This document shows positions 1 to 6,887 of a DNA stretch of 22,466 bases, piece after piece; the first letter of the stretch is position 1; each line of letters starts with the position of its first letter. The translations under genes were made by a program, and so were the position numbers. The stretch spans positions 1-22,466 of the forward strand of contig DHSM01000026.1 in NCBI GenBank assembly GCA_002408465.1, given 5' to 3'. The notes below the pieces were generated by a model. The model saw only the letters and a list, made by a program, of their open reading frames with translations, ran no database searches and was not told the origin of the DNA. This stretch comes from Firmicutes bacterium UBA5286. Lineage in GTDB: Bacteria > Bacillota > Proteinivoracia > UBA4975.

Positions 1-20
1 GGAGAGTAGGACGCTGCCGG
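1..20 (+). rRNA. rrf: 5S ribosomal RNA, 3' end only
   Basis: The first 20 bases match the conserved 3' end of Firmicutes 5S rRNA (GAGAGTAGGACGCTGCC followed by GG). In B. subtilis the equivalent stretch is GAGAGTAGGACGCCGCC. The rest of the gene lies left of the window. A strong terminator follows six bases later, as expected for the last gene of an rRNA operon. Partial, and called from motif recognition only. Confidence 0.8.
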
Positions 21-25
21 ATCCT

Positions 26-52
26 AAAAAGCCGCTCTATGAGCGGCTTTTT
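26..52 (+). terminator. Terminator of the rRNA operon
   Basis: A perfect 12-bp inverted repeat (26-37 and 41-52) with a 3-base loop. The stem is GC-rich in the middle and has A5 and T5 at its outer ends, so it can end transcription from either side. It sits directly after the 5S rRNA end. Confidence 0.9.
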
Positions 53-66
53 GATGTTGAAAATCA

Positions 67-114
67 GAAGTCAGAAAATGGAATTCCAGTTTCCGACCTC
101 TGATTTCTGACTTC
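67..114. repeat. Imperfect inverted repeat after the rRNA operon
   Basis: GAAGTCAGAAA at 67-77 is exactly repeated in inverse at 104-114, with the palindrome GGAATTCC (80-87) in the loop. The TCAGAA/GTCAGAA wording is internally repetitive. It has no T-tract and is not a convincing terminator. It may be a small dispersed element. Confidence 0.5.
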
Positions 115-119
115 CAATA

Positions 120-165
120 CAGCGGCGATGGTGCCAGGTGGATTTCCCCCTGGAAAAGCAGATCG
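120..165 (+). pseudogene. Probable decayed 5S rRNA fragment
   Basis: The stretch beginning CAGCGGCGATGGT, then GGTGG, CCCCCTGG and AAAAGCAGATCGTC, lines up with the central and 3' part of 5S rRNA (typically CAGCGCCGATGGT, GGTGG, CCCCTGGGAGAGTAGGACGC). Many positions differ, including ones invariant in 5S, so it would not make a working RNA. It lies about 100 bases after the real 5S end and ends just before the stop codon of the minus-strand gene. The alternative is chance resemblance. Confidence 0.5.
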
Positions 166-166
166 T

Positions 167-868
167 CTAGTCGATTTGTTTTGAGACCTCCATAACCCAT
201 TTTCCTGTCATGGGATTCAGTATATAGATTGTTATACTTTTGTTGTCTAGAACTTCAAAAACGTACCAGTGATCGTAGTAATCAGTGTATATTTCCCATT
301 GTCTTTTAAAGGGAAAAATTTTGTTGTATTGATGACCAGAGACTTTGTTCCACTTAGCAGGTTGAGTCACAGCCTTTCCCAATTCCCTAGCTAATATTTC
401 TTTTCCTTCAGTGTATGTATAAGTTGGCGTCGGAAACAAAACCATGGAAGCAGTAATTACAGCCACCAAGGTGCAGTTTATGATAATCCTCCATATTGTC
501 TTTTCGGTTTTTGTAGTTAATAACATGGAAAGTATTAAGGTAAAAGTAGTGATGAACAGAAACCACCTGGGATTAATGACTCCCACATAGTGGTTGTAAT
601 GTGACCATAAAAACCCTAATTGAATTGATGGGATAATCAAATAAATCCAGATGTATGGTTTTTTAGAAAGAATGTAGGTCCAAATAACAGTAAATATCAT
701 GAAAAAAACAGGAAGTAGATAAACATAATAATTAGCTCTTCCTGGACTAATACAGAGAAAGCCTAAGCACAGGTAGTAAATACTGTAGTCATGCCTTTTA
801 TCGGAAAAATACCTAGTCATTAATAGGGCTAGAAAAAAAAACATGGGTGGCAACAGAGAGGGCAACAT
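167..868 (-). CDS. Unknown polytopic membrane protein
   Basis: A 233-residue protein I do not recognise. The first two thirds carry five or six hydrophobic membrane segments (starting around residues 5, 30, 50, 70, 100 and 125). The last ~80 residues are hydrophilic and rich in Tyr, Trp and Lys, ending in a short segment (VFEVLDNKSITIYILNP) that resembles a beta-rich domain. The ATG start at 866-868 is preceded by a plausible ribosome site (GAAGGG) that lies inside the end of the upstream gene. Only 5 bases separate it from the stop of the 874-1722 gene, so the two are almost certainly one transcript. Base composition is low in GC (19 of 60 at 601-660) compared with the housekeeping genes downstream (34 of 60 at 7261-7320), suggesting acquired DNA. 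Function unknown. Confidence 0.65.
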   Translation of the reverse strand: MLPSLLPPMFFFLALLMTRYFSDKRHDYSIYYLCLGFLCISPGRANYYVYLLPVFFMIFTVIWTYILSKKPYIWIYLIIPSIQLGFLWSHYNHYVGVINPRWFLFITTFTLILSMLLTTKTEKTIWRIIINCTLVAVITASMVLFPTPTYTYTEGKEILARELGKAVTQPAKWNKVSGHQYNKIFPFKRQWEIYTDYYDHWYVFEVLDNKSITIYILNPMTGKWVMEVSKQID

Positions 869-873
869 CTTAT

Positions 874-1722
874 CTAGCCCTTCAAAAATATCTGGATAGC
901 ATGGTCTAATATATCAAAAAAGTGGGTAGTAAACCAATCTTGATGAACAATCAGTTCTCTTACGTCATCACTGGAACTATCAACACCTGTTAGTGAAGAT
1001 TTAACTCTTCTCCACTCATATGCCCATTCTATTCCATTAATGTAACAATGCCTTGTCCATTCTTGCTCAGTTGTTGATTGTGAAATAATAATAGAGTCTA
1101 TTAAAGATGATCCACCAAATATTGCTGCGCCGGCGTCATAAATAAGCTTTAACACTATATTAAAGTCTGTAGTTATTACGCCCACTAGAACACCCATAAT
1201 AACAGCAATCGTTGTTTGGGCAGCAAAACTCCACAATGAGAATTTTACTCGATGATACTCATAAGATTCATACGCAAATGCCGTAGTGTAATGGGGAGCG
1301 CCAATAACTTTTGTTCCACAAAGTTGATGGGTGTAAGGAGAACCATACCATGGGTCGTAATTGTTGGCCATTATCTCCGATGGATGCCCTAATTCACTGG
1401 ATAAAAAATTTCGCCGATCGTAAGTTTTTTTTTCTCCGTTCGTAGTTACTGTAAATATGGGATTTATGCTATCGGCTTCCACCAACTCTGTTGTATTACC
1501 GGAAGTTATAGTGCCAACTAATTTAGTACCTTCTGTAACAATTTCAATTGAGACTTTACCGAATTGTATTTTTTCGATAATTTTGCCATCTGGAGTTCTT
1601 ACAACAGATTCAAGAATTACCTGATCATTATTAACTGCAAATACACGGACTGGCAATACTACTGTTACAGAAAAAATAAGGACAACAAACAACCCTAGTT
1701 TTTTTACAACTGAATTTTTCAA
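874..1722 (-). CDS. Unknown exported protein with internal hydrophobic segment
   Basis: A 282-residue protein I do not recognise. The start is TTG at 1720-1722, supported by a good ribosome site (AAAAGGAGAA, 1731-1740) eight bases away. Residues 1-29 form a classic signal peptide: a Lys-rich start, a hydrophobic core, then VRVFA before the likely cleavage site. Residues about 30-110 look beta-rich and extracellular. Residues about 165-210 contain one or two hydrophobic, Gly/Ala/Ile-rich stretches (such as IAVIMGVLVGVI and AGAAIFGG). There are two cysteines in the likely mature part (in QLCG and HCYING). It is the first gene of a two-gene AT-rich unit with the membrane protein at 167-868. A secreted toxin, bacteriocin-like protein or cell-wall protein with a membrane partner are possibilities I cannot separate. 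Confidence 0.65.
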   Translation of the reverse strand: MKNSVVKKLGLFVVLIFSVTVVLPVRVFAVNNDQVILESVVRTPDGKIIEKIQFGKVSIEIVTEGTKLVGTITSGNTTELVEADSINPIFTVTTNGEKKTYDRRNFLSSELGHPSEIMANNYDPWYGSPYTHQLCGTKVIGAPHYTTAFAYESYEYHRVKFSLWSFAAQTTIAVIMGVLVGVITTDFNIVLKLIYDAGAAIFGGSSLIDSIIISQSTTEQEWTRHCYINGIEWAYEWRRVKSSLTGVDSSSDDVRELIVHQDWFTTHFFDILDHAIQIFLKG

Positions 1723-1775
1723 TATTCAAATTCTCCTTTTCAAAAAACTCTAGTATCCCTATTCTATAAGATCAA

Positions 1776-2000
1776 TTGGAACCCCTCTTTCTTATTAAGT
1801 CATATTTATTCAGTGCTGCAATTATTACACGCAGTGGGGTAATGCGTTCAATGATTTGCGGTATCCTTCATATTCCTCAGGAGAAATGGTTCTATCTAGG
1901 CTGTCCAACAGAAAATTGCTCGATAAGCATAATAATAGTAAATAAAAAAAAGAAGTTTTATCCAGAAGAGGGGTTGCCAGGTTATAATATAAACACTTGA
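1776..2000 (+). pseudogene. Remnant of a histidine phosphatase (phosphoglycerate mutase-like) gene, C-terminal part
   Basis: The frame reads TRSGVMRSMICGILHIP, then ENCSISIIIV, which matches the C-terminal end of the histidine phosphatase (CobC/phosphoglycerate mutase-like) superfamily. There the pattern is THxG-V-I-R-xLLxxLLGLP followed by DNCSISxI. Only about 55 family residues remain. The N-terminal half with the RHG catalytic motif is absent: the DNA before it belongs to the divergent minus-strand gene. The second catalytic His (TH-S-G) reads Arg (CGC; His would be CAC). No ribosome site precedes the possible TTG start. This is most likely a broken gene left behind when the AT-rich pair upstream arrived. 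Confidence 0.6.
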
Positions 2001-2025
2001 TTATCCCAACGTTTTACGGTATATG
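1997..2025 (+). promoter_or_regulatory. Weak candidate promoter for the GNAT gene
   Basis: TTGATT (1997-2002), a 17-base gap, then TATATG (2020-2025). The spacing is right but the -10 matches poorly. No other candidate stands out before the gene at 2090. Confidence 0.3.
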
Positions 2026-2089
2026 CAGTCTTTTCGCTTTGAAAAAGAATTAGTCTATGGGAGATAAAACGAAGAAGGGGTGGAATGTA

Positions 2090-2932
2090 ATGATTAGGGA
2101 TGCAGAGAAAACAGAATTGCAGCAGGCTGCTGACTTCGCTTATCGCTTAAATTTGAACCCTGTACATAGATGCAAGGCCTTTCCAATAGATTATAACGAT
2201 ATCAGTAAACAGTTTGAGAAGATGCTCGAGCATCCACATGACAGGTTATTAATCTTTGAAGAAAATAACCAAATAAGTGGTGTTCTAGCTTTGCTTGTTG
2301 ATCCTCAGGAAAAGTATCTTGAGGCAATTGGCGGGGTTTTTGCCGAAAGAAATTACCACCATGTTGCCAAGGCTTTTTTTGATAACATAGCATACAGGTA
2401 CAGCGGCTACTTCATGCACGCTGCCTACCCCGAAGGAAACGCACAGGCATTAAAATTTATGGAGTCTTTAGGTGCGGAATTGGAAGACTCAGATTATGAG
2501 ATGCGTTTAAAAAAGGGCGAACTTCAGGTCTGCAGTCCTGACAAAGATGTTGTGCAATTAACGGAGAGGCACTTTGAGAGCTTTGTAGAGTTTCATGATG
2601 CTCAACACCCCGATGTTTTTTGGACCGGGAAGAAATTGCTGGAAGCTGAAAATAAATTTCGAATTCATATTGTCACCGAGAACGAGAAAGTCATTGGCTC
2701 AGTTGTTACAAGCAGACAGACTGAAGAAATATATTTTTTGACTGTCGCAGAAAAAAAAGAATTGGCTTATGGCAGGACATTATTGTGTCAAGCTGTGCAG
2801 GATGCTTTTTCAGATGGAGCTGAAGAACTGCTCTCTATGGTTGAGAGAGATAACAATTCGAAAATAAATTTGTTTGAAAACTTGGGTTTCAAAAGAACAG
2901 ATACATGTTTAACATATAAGATTAGACTCTAG
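2090..2932 (+). CDS. Tandem-GNAT-domain acetyltransferase
   Basis: A 280-residue protein that looks like two GCN5-related N-acetyltransferase (GNAT) domains in a row. In domain 1 (about 1-140), a substrate-side strand (LLIFEENNQISGVLAL) is followed by a C-terminal NAQALKFMESLGAE segment typical of the GNAT end. In domain 2 (about 150-280), IVTENEKVIGSVV, then YFLTVAEKKELAYGRTLL as a degenerate acetyl-CoA loop, then NSKINLFENLGFKRT. The acetyl-CoA loop of domain 1 is hard to see, so only domain 2 may bind the cofactor. I chose ATG 2090 over the upstream ATG 2057 because AAGGGGTGG lies just before it and nothing comparable precedes 2057. The substrate cannot be told from sequence. It stands alone between the broken phosphatase fragment and a terminator. 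Confidence 0.8.
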   Translation: MIRDAEKTELQQAADFAYRLNLNPVHRCKAFPIDYNDISKQFEKMLEHPHDRLLIFEENNQISGVLALLVDPQEKYLEAIGGVFAERNYHHVAKAFFDNIAYRYSGYFMHAAYPEGNAQALKFMESLGAELEDSDYEMRLKKGELQVCSPDKDVVQLTERHFESFVEFHDAQHPDVFWTGKKLLEAENKFRIHIVTENEKVIGSVVTSRQTEEIYFLTVAEKKELAYGRTLLCQAVQDAFSDGAEELLSMVERDNNSKINLFENLGFKRTDTCLTYKIRL

Positions 2933-3060
2933 TGACGCGCTTCCCGGCTTAGACTAATAGCCCTTACAGCTATTGCAAAAGTTTTTTTGCTTCATGACGA
3001 CAGGAATTTTGAGGCTATGGCTGAGATCTCAAGATCTTGAGTATACTCGGATAAATACCC

Positions 3061-3085
3061 AAAACCGGCGCACAGCGCCGGTTTT
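3061..3085. terminator. Bidirectional terminator
   Basis: A perfect 11-bp inverted repeat (3061-3071 and 3075-3085) with a 3-base loop, with A4 and T4 flanking a GC-rich core. It lies between the convergent GNAT gene (plus) and the small membrane protein gene (minus) and can serve both. Confidence 0.8.
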
Positions 3086-3101
3086 AGAAACAAAGAGCAT
3101 A

Positions 3102-3353
3102 TTATAATTTCCCAGGTACAATTAGATACTCCAGTCCGAGATTTACCAAGACTAGGAAAAGAGCGACAATACAGATGAGAATTCCGGTGAGGGCTGTATT
3201 ATGCCGTTCCGTCTTTAAGGTTAACCCTCCCAATACCAAACCTCCAACGGCTACCGGAAGTCCCAGGAAGGGAATTTGCCATAACCAAATTCCCGCCAGC
3301 AAGCCTAGGGCAATCGAACATACAGCCATGATTAGTTGACCTTTGGCTTTCAA
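3102..3353 (-). CDS. Small membrane protein of unknown function
   Basis: An 83-residue protein with three hydrophobic segments (roughly residues 6-26, 28-47 and 54-76) joined by short loops, one of them a charged TLKTERHN turn. No catalytic motif is visible. The start is TTG at 3351-3353, supported by an AGAGGGGGG ribosome site a short distance upstream. It lies 85 bases downstream of the spoVB-like gene on the same strand and ends at the shared terminator, so it could be read through from that gene. Family not recognised. Confidence 0.7.
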   Translation of the reverse strand: MKAKGQLIMAVCSIALGLLAGIWLWQIPFLGLPVAVGGLVLGGLTLKTERHNTALTGILICIVALFLVLVNLGLEYLIVPGKL

Positions 3354-3438
3354 TCACATATCCCCCCTCTGGCTGACATTATATACCATTAGGAAAGTTT
3401 TGTATAGTCTGCCTGGGAAAGGGAGGGAGTATTTGTTT

Positions 3439-4947
3439 TTACGAAAATATAGATTTGAACCAGGCCAGGTCCTCACCGGTTATACAGGACATCAGGCGCA
3501 GGAGCAGATAGTAGGCAGCGGCAGTGGTGAGGATGCAAAGAGGCAGCCAAGTGATGTGCAGGGTATAGAAAACCAGGTTGGAAATAATCAGGGCATTGAG
3601 TATGCAGAAAAGCGTTTTGCAAATTGCGCCCGCAGTTATTTTCAAGGATACAAACTTTCGCAAACGATTTAGGCTTAAACCGAAATTCAGAGTCCGGGTG
3701 AGAAACAGGGTAAATATATAGCCAACAATGGCGAATTTGGGAAGCAGCAGGTAGATGAGGGTGACGCCTATCAGGGATTCAAAGATGTTGTAAGCCATGG
3801 AAGGCACTTGCTGGCCAATGCCCTTCAGCATTCCATCGACAATTGAATCCATATACATTACTGGAATCAAAGGGGCCAGGATTTTTAGGTAATAGCCGGC
3901 CTCGCTGTTGTTGTATACAGCGCTGCCCAGTTCCGCTGAAAAGCGGAAAAAAATACTCATGACCCCGATAGAGGATATTAACCCTAAATTGATTACCCGA
4001 TTAATGATGTAGCTGAGCCGGTTGGGGCGTCCTTGAGCCTGACATTCTGCCAGTTCAGGGACAATAAGATCCGAAATTGCATACAGGAGGACGGCCGGAA
4101 ACATCAGCAGCGGTATGGCCATGCCCTGAATGGTGCCAAAGGTGGCTAGGGCACTTTCGCTGGAGGCGCCGCTCTTTTTCAGCCCATAGGGAATGAGAGT
4201 TTGCTGCACAGTGCGGATAATCGAAGTTACATAAGCGCTAAAGGCTACGGGGAGGGCGATTCTAAACATTCTGGGCGGCAAATCCGGACTGCTGACTCGG
4301 TTTTTGTATTGACGGATATCGAAGCTATACAGAATAAATAAGAGAAGGCAGCTGGCAATCTCTCCTATGCAAGCGCCGATGGCTATGCCGGCACAGGCAT
4401 ATTCCAATCCCCGGGGCAATAAGGCCAGTATACAGGCCACTGTAGCCGCAATTCTAAAGACCTGCTCTGTAATCATCACAGCAGATAACTTTAGCACTCT
4501 GCGCACAGCGGTAAAATATCCTCCCATTACCGCACATATGGCCAGAAAAGGCAAGCTGAGGGCAAGAATGCGCAACGACAAGATTGTCCTGGTGTCCCCC
4601 AACCACAAGGTTCCGATAAAATCGGCGCAGAAAAATAAAGTGGTGGCAAAGACTGTGCTGAAGATCAGGCTGTAACACAGGCAGATTTTAATTGCCTTCT
4701 TGGCCCCGGCTTCTCTGCCCATGCCGAGCTCCTCAGCTACCAAGCGGGTAGTGGCAAGCCGTATACCGGAAATGGCAAAGGTGGCAGCCAAAAAATAAAT
4801 TGACATTATCAGCTGCAGGAGGCCGATGCCGGCAGGGCCGATTTTTTTTGAAAGGTATACCTGAAATGACATGCCGATTGTTCGCAGGAGCAGAGATGTT
4901 GCCGTCAGGGTCAGAAGGTTAAAAAAAATGATTTTTACCCGCTTCAA
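3439..4947 (-). CDS. SpoVB/MurJ-type polysaccharide flippase (MOP superfamily)
   Basis: A 502-residue integral membrane protein with about 14 hydrophobic segments. The N-terminal region (LLRTIGMSFQVYLSKKIGP, then GLLQLIMSIYFLA and ATTRLVAEELG) is typical of the stage V sporulation protein B branch of the multidrug/oligosaccharidyl-lipid/polysaccharide (MOP) superfamily. The length agrees with B. subtilis SpoVB (about 518). Family members flip lipid-linked sugar intermediates across the membrane. SpoVB itself is needed for making the spore cortex, so a sporulation role is likely here. The start is TTG (4945-4947) with a GAGGTGG ribosome site six bases away. Sporulating Firmicutes often carry several paralogues, so assignment to spoVB proper rather than a relative is an inference. 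Confidence 0.85.
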   Translation of the reverse strand: MKRVKIIFFNLLTLTATSLLLRTIGMSFQVYLSKKIGPAGIGLLQLIMSIYFLAATFAISGIRLATTRLVAEELGMGREAGAKKAIKICLCYSLIFSTVFATTLFFCADFIGTLWLGDTRTILSLRILALSLPFLAICAVMGGYFTAVRRVLKLSAVMITEQVFRIAATVACILALLPRGLEYACAGIAIGACIGEIASCLLLFILYSFDIRQYKNRVSSPDLPPRMFRIALPVAFSAYVTSIIRTVQQTLIPYGLKKSGASSESALATFGTIQGMAIPLLMFPAVLLYAISDLIVPELAECQAQGRPNRLSYIINRVINLGLISSIGVMSIFFRFSAELGSAVYNNSEAGYYLKILAPLIPVMYMDSIVDGMLKGIGQQVPSMAYNIFESLIGVTLIYLLLPKFAIVGYIFTLFLTRTLNFGLSLNRLRKFVSLKITAGAICKTLFCILNALIISNLVFYTLHITWLPLCILTTAAAYYLLLRLMSCITGEDLAWFKSIFS

Positions 4948-5016
4948 TTTTAACCACCTCGAAATTCAGTATTAGATATATTTCCAGGTGGGAAATTTTA
5001 GACTGATGACAATGTT

Positions 5017-5047
5017 GACAAATTGTAGGACCGTCCCCGAATTTGTC
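5017..5047. repeat. Inverted repeat with GGACCGTCCCC core upstream of guaB
   Basis: GACAAATT (5017-5024) and AATTTGTC (5040-5047) are exact inverse copies flanking GTAGGACCGTCCCCG. The reverse strand reads GACAAATTCGGGGACGGTCC, a wording I associate with REP-like repeats dispersed in clostridial genomes. It lies just upstream of the guaB -35 element, so it could also be an operator. Confidence 0.45.
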
Positions 5048-5051
5048 GAAG

Positions 5052-5080
5052 TTGTGTAGAGCCATGTAAACTGATATAAT
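5052..5080 (+). promoter_or_regulatory. Probable sigma-A promoter of guaB
   Basis: TTGTGT (5052-5057), 17 bases, TATAAT (5075-5080). The -10 is perfect and the spacing ideal; the -35 is weaker. The guaB start codon follows 36 bases after the -10. No purine riboswitch or G-box is apparent in this short leader. Confidence 0.65.
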
Positions 5081-5115
5081 ACGGTAATTATAAAAAACAC
5101 TGGGGGGTAATTGAT

Positions 5116-6567
5116 GTGCAAAAGATATTAGATGTCGCCCTGACCTTTGATGACATTCTCCTGGTTCCGGCAAAGTCTTCGGTGCTGCCCAGCCAGGTCA
5201 GTCTCAAATCCAAGCTTACCAGGAATATTTATGTCAACATCCCCTTGCTCAGCGCCGGCATGGATACTGTCACCGAGGCCCGTATGGCCATTTCTTTGGC
5301 CAGGGAAGGCGGCATTGGCATTATTCACAAGAACATGTCCATTGAAGAGCAGGCAAAGCAGATTGACACTGTCAAGCGCTCGGAACACGGCGTCATCACC
5401 AATCCCTTTTCCCTGGAGCCAGAGGCCACGGTAAGGGAGGCTGATGCCTTGATGGCTCGGTACCGCATATCCGGCGTGCCCATCGTCCGCGGCCCAAGAC
5501 TGGTGGGTATAGTCACCAACAGGGATATACGCTTTGAAACAAATTTCGAGCGCAAAGTTTCCGAAATAATGACCAGCAAAAATCTGGTGACGGCGCCGGT
5601 AGGCACTACCCTGGACCAGGCTCTGGAAATACTGGCTGCCCATAAAATTGAAAAACTTCCCTTAGTAGATGCAGATTTCAATCTTCGGGGCCTGATTACG
5701 ATTAAGGATATTGAAAAAGCCAGGACCTATCCCAACTCTGCCAGAGATAAACAGGGACGCCTGTTGGCAGGGGCGGCGGTGGGGGTAACCCCAGACACCC
5801 TAGAAAGGGCTGCAGCCCTAGTGGAGGCCAAGGCAGATGTTATTGTAGTGGATACTGCCCATGGTCATTCCCAGGGAGTGCTGGAGGCTGTCAAGCTGCT
5901 CAAGAAGGAGCTGCCCGGTGTTGACGTTATTGCAGGCAATGTAGCTACCGCCGAGGCCACCCGGGACCTGATTGCCGCTGGGGCAGATGCCGTCAAGGTA
6001 GGCATCGGGCCGGGTTCAATCTGCACTACCAGAGTGGTTGCCGGTGTCGGTGTGCCTCAGGTTACCGCAATCATCAACTGTGTGGAGGCAGCCAGGGGTT
6101 CAGGAGTTCCCATCATCGCTGATGGCGGGATCAAGTACTCCGGCGATTTTGTCAAGGCCATCGCCGCCGGCGCTGATACCGTCATGATCGGCAGCTTGCT
6201 GGCGGGAACCGAAGAAAGTCCCGGGGCCATCGAAATCTACCAGGGCCGCAGTTATAAAGTATACCGGGGCATGGGCTCTATTGGAGCCATGCGGGCAGGC
6301 AGCAAGGACAGATATTTTCAGGCTGGCCAGCAAAAGCTGGTTCCTGAAGGAATTGAGGGCAGGGTTCCTTACAAGGGAACAGCAGCCGATTCAATCTTTC
6401 AACTCATGGGCGGACTGCGGGCAGGCATGGGCTATTGCGGTGCCCCGGATATCGCAAGCTTGCAAAAGGCGCAGTTTGTCCAGATTACCAATGCCGGTTT
6501 GCAGGAAAGTCATCCCCACGATGTTCACATCACCGCCGAAGCACCAAACTATGCCAAGCTGACATAA
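5116..6567 (+). CDS. guaB: IMP dehydrogenase
   Basis: Oxidises IMP to XMP with NAD+, the first committed step of GMP synthesis, in the cytoplasm. The 483-residue length is standard. The barrel begins at TFDDILLVP. Two CBS domains occupy about residues 93-205 (ends visible at ISGVPIV and IEKLPLVD). The catalytic loop is GIGPGSICTTR (297-307) with the nucleophile Cys303. The flap region (YKVYRGMGSIGAM) and the GSLLAGTEESPG phosphate-binding segment are intact. The GTG start at 5116 is supported by the GGGGGG ribosome site eight bases upstream. An ATG two bases earlier is in the wrong frame. It is transcribed alone or with csfB: the promoter lies just upstream, and no clear terminator separates it from csfB. 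In B. subtilis guaB also lies near the origin, but not next to csfB. Confidence 0.97.
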   Translation: MQKILDVALTFDDILLVPAKSSVLPSQVSLKSKLTRNIYVNIPLLSAGMDTVTEARMAISLAREGGIGIIHKNMSIEEQAKQIDTVKRSEHGVITNPFSLEPEATVREADALMARYRISGVPIVRGPRLVGIVTNRDIRFETNFERKVSEIMTSKNLVTAPVGTTLDQALEILAAHKIEKLPLVDADFNLRGLITIKDIEKARTYPNSARDKQGRLLAGAAVGVTPDTLERAAALVEAKADVIVVDTAHGHSQGVLEAVKLLKKELPGVDVIAGNVATAEATRDLIAAGADAVKVGIGPGSICTTRVVAGVGVPQVTAIINCVEAARGSGVPIIADGGIKYSGDFVKAIAAGADTVMIGSLLAGTEESPGAIEIYQGRSYKVYRGMGSIGAMRAGSKDRYFQAGQQKLVPEGIEGRVPYKGTAADSIFQLMGGLRAGMGYCGAPDIASLQKAQFVQITNAGLQESHPHDVHITAEAPNYAKLT

Positions 6568-6591
6568 GCTGTTAGCAGGAATAAGTCCGAA

Positions 6592-6619
6592 GTATATTGG
6601 CAAAATACTGGTAATATCT
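6592..6619 (+). promoter_or_regulatory. Candidate forespore (sigma-F-like) promoter for csfB
   Basis: GTATA (6592-6596) and GGTAATATCT (6610-6619) resemble the sigma-F -35 (GYATA) and -10 (GG-rich, then A/T) elements. The 13-base gap is short and two -10 positions deviate. It is suggested mainly because csfB is sigma-F-dependent in B. subtilis. Confidence 0.3.
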
Positions 6620-6639
6620 AGGCAAAGATGGTGATGAGC

Positions 6640-6816
6640 ATGAGTGCCAAAAATAATATATGCCATATTTGCAATCTTTGTTGTCCGGAAGGTGTTCGCC
6701 TGGTGGCGGGGTATATCTGCGCCGATTGCCTGATACAAATCAGCTGCACCGATGTGGAAGACCCCAAGTATGCCTTCTATGTTGCGAAACTCAAGGAGCT
6801 ATGGCAGGCAGGATAG
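6640..6816 (+). CDS. csfB: Gin/CsfB, anti-sigma-G factor
   Basis: A 58-residue zinc-finger protein matching the Gin (CsfB) family, which binds sigma-G (and sigma-E in B. subtilis) to stop its activity at the wrong time or in the wrong cell during sporulation. The visible signature is CHIC near the N-terminus (C8, C11), a Cys pair at C14-C15, then GYICADC (C27, C30), and a C-terminal YVAKLKELW segment. B. subtilis Gin uses the same paired-cysteine knuckle. Of several start codons (6628, 6634, 6640), 6640 is best placed after GGTGAT. The gene lies directly before the yaaO-type decarboxylase. In B. subtilis csfB is in the same neighbourhood, a little further upstream of yaaO. A terminator follows at its stop codon. 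Confidence 0.85.
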   Translation: MSAKNNICHICNLCCPEGVRLVAGYICADCLIQISCTDVEDPKYAFYVAKLKELWQAG

Positions 6817-6844
6817 GGAAAGCTAATTGCCTTTCCCCTTTTTT
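6816..6844 (+). terminator. Terminator after csfB
   Basis: GGGAAAG (6816-6822) pairs with CTTTCCC (6831-6837), with an 8-base loop, followed by C then T6 (6839-6844). It begins at the last base of the csfB stop codon. Confidence 0.75.
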
Positions 6845-6856
6845 ATTATGTATAAT
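6827..6856 (+). promoter_or_regulatory. Probable promoter of the yaaO-to-rsmI operon
   Basis: TTGCCT (6827-6832), an 18-base gap and a perfect TATAAT (6851-6856). The -35 lies inside the csfB terminator hairpin, so terminator and promoter are interleaved. The decarboxylase start codon follows 32 bases after the -10. Confidence 0.5.
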
Positions 6857-6887
6857 AGAAGAAATAGAAGAAAAAGGACAGTCTGTT

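Noticed and set aside
3343..3672. Plus-strand frame of 109 codons across the spoVB end
   Set aside because: Antisense to the end of a clear flippase gene and to the start of the small membrane protein; composition not protein-like.
5128..5681. Long minus-strand frames opposite guaB (171 and 118 codons)
   Set aside because: They are antisense to an unmistakable IMP dehydrogenase, have no family resemblance, and GC-rich coding DNA often leaves its complement open.
6660..6887. N-terminal extension of the decarboxylase over csfB
   Set aside because: The family begins near residue 1 of the 6888 start, which has its own ribosome site, and the extension would overlap csfB and its terminator.
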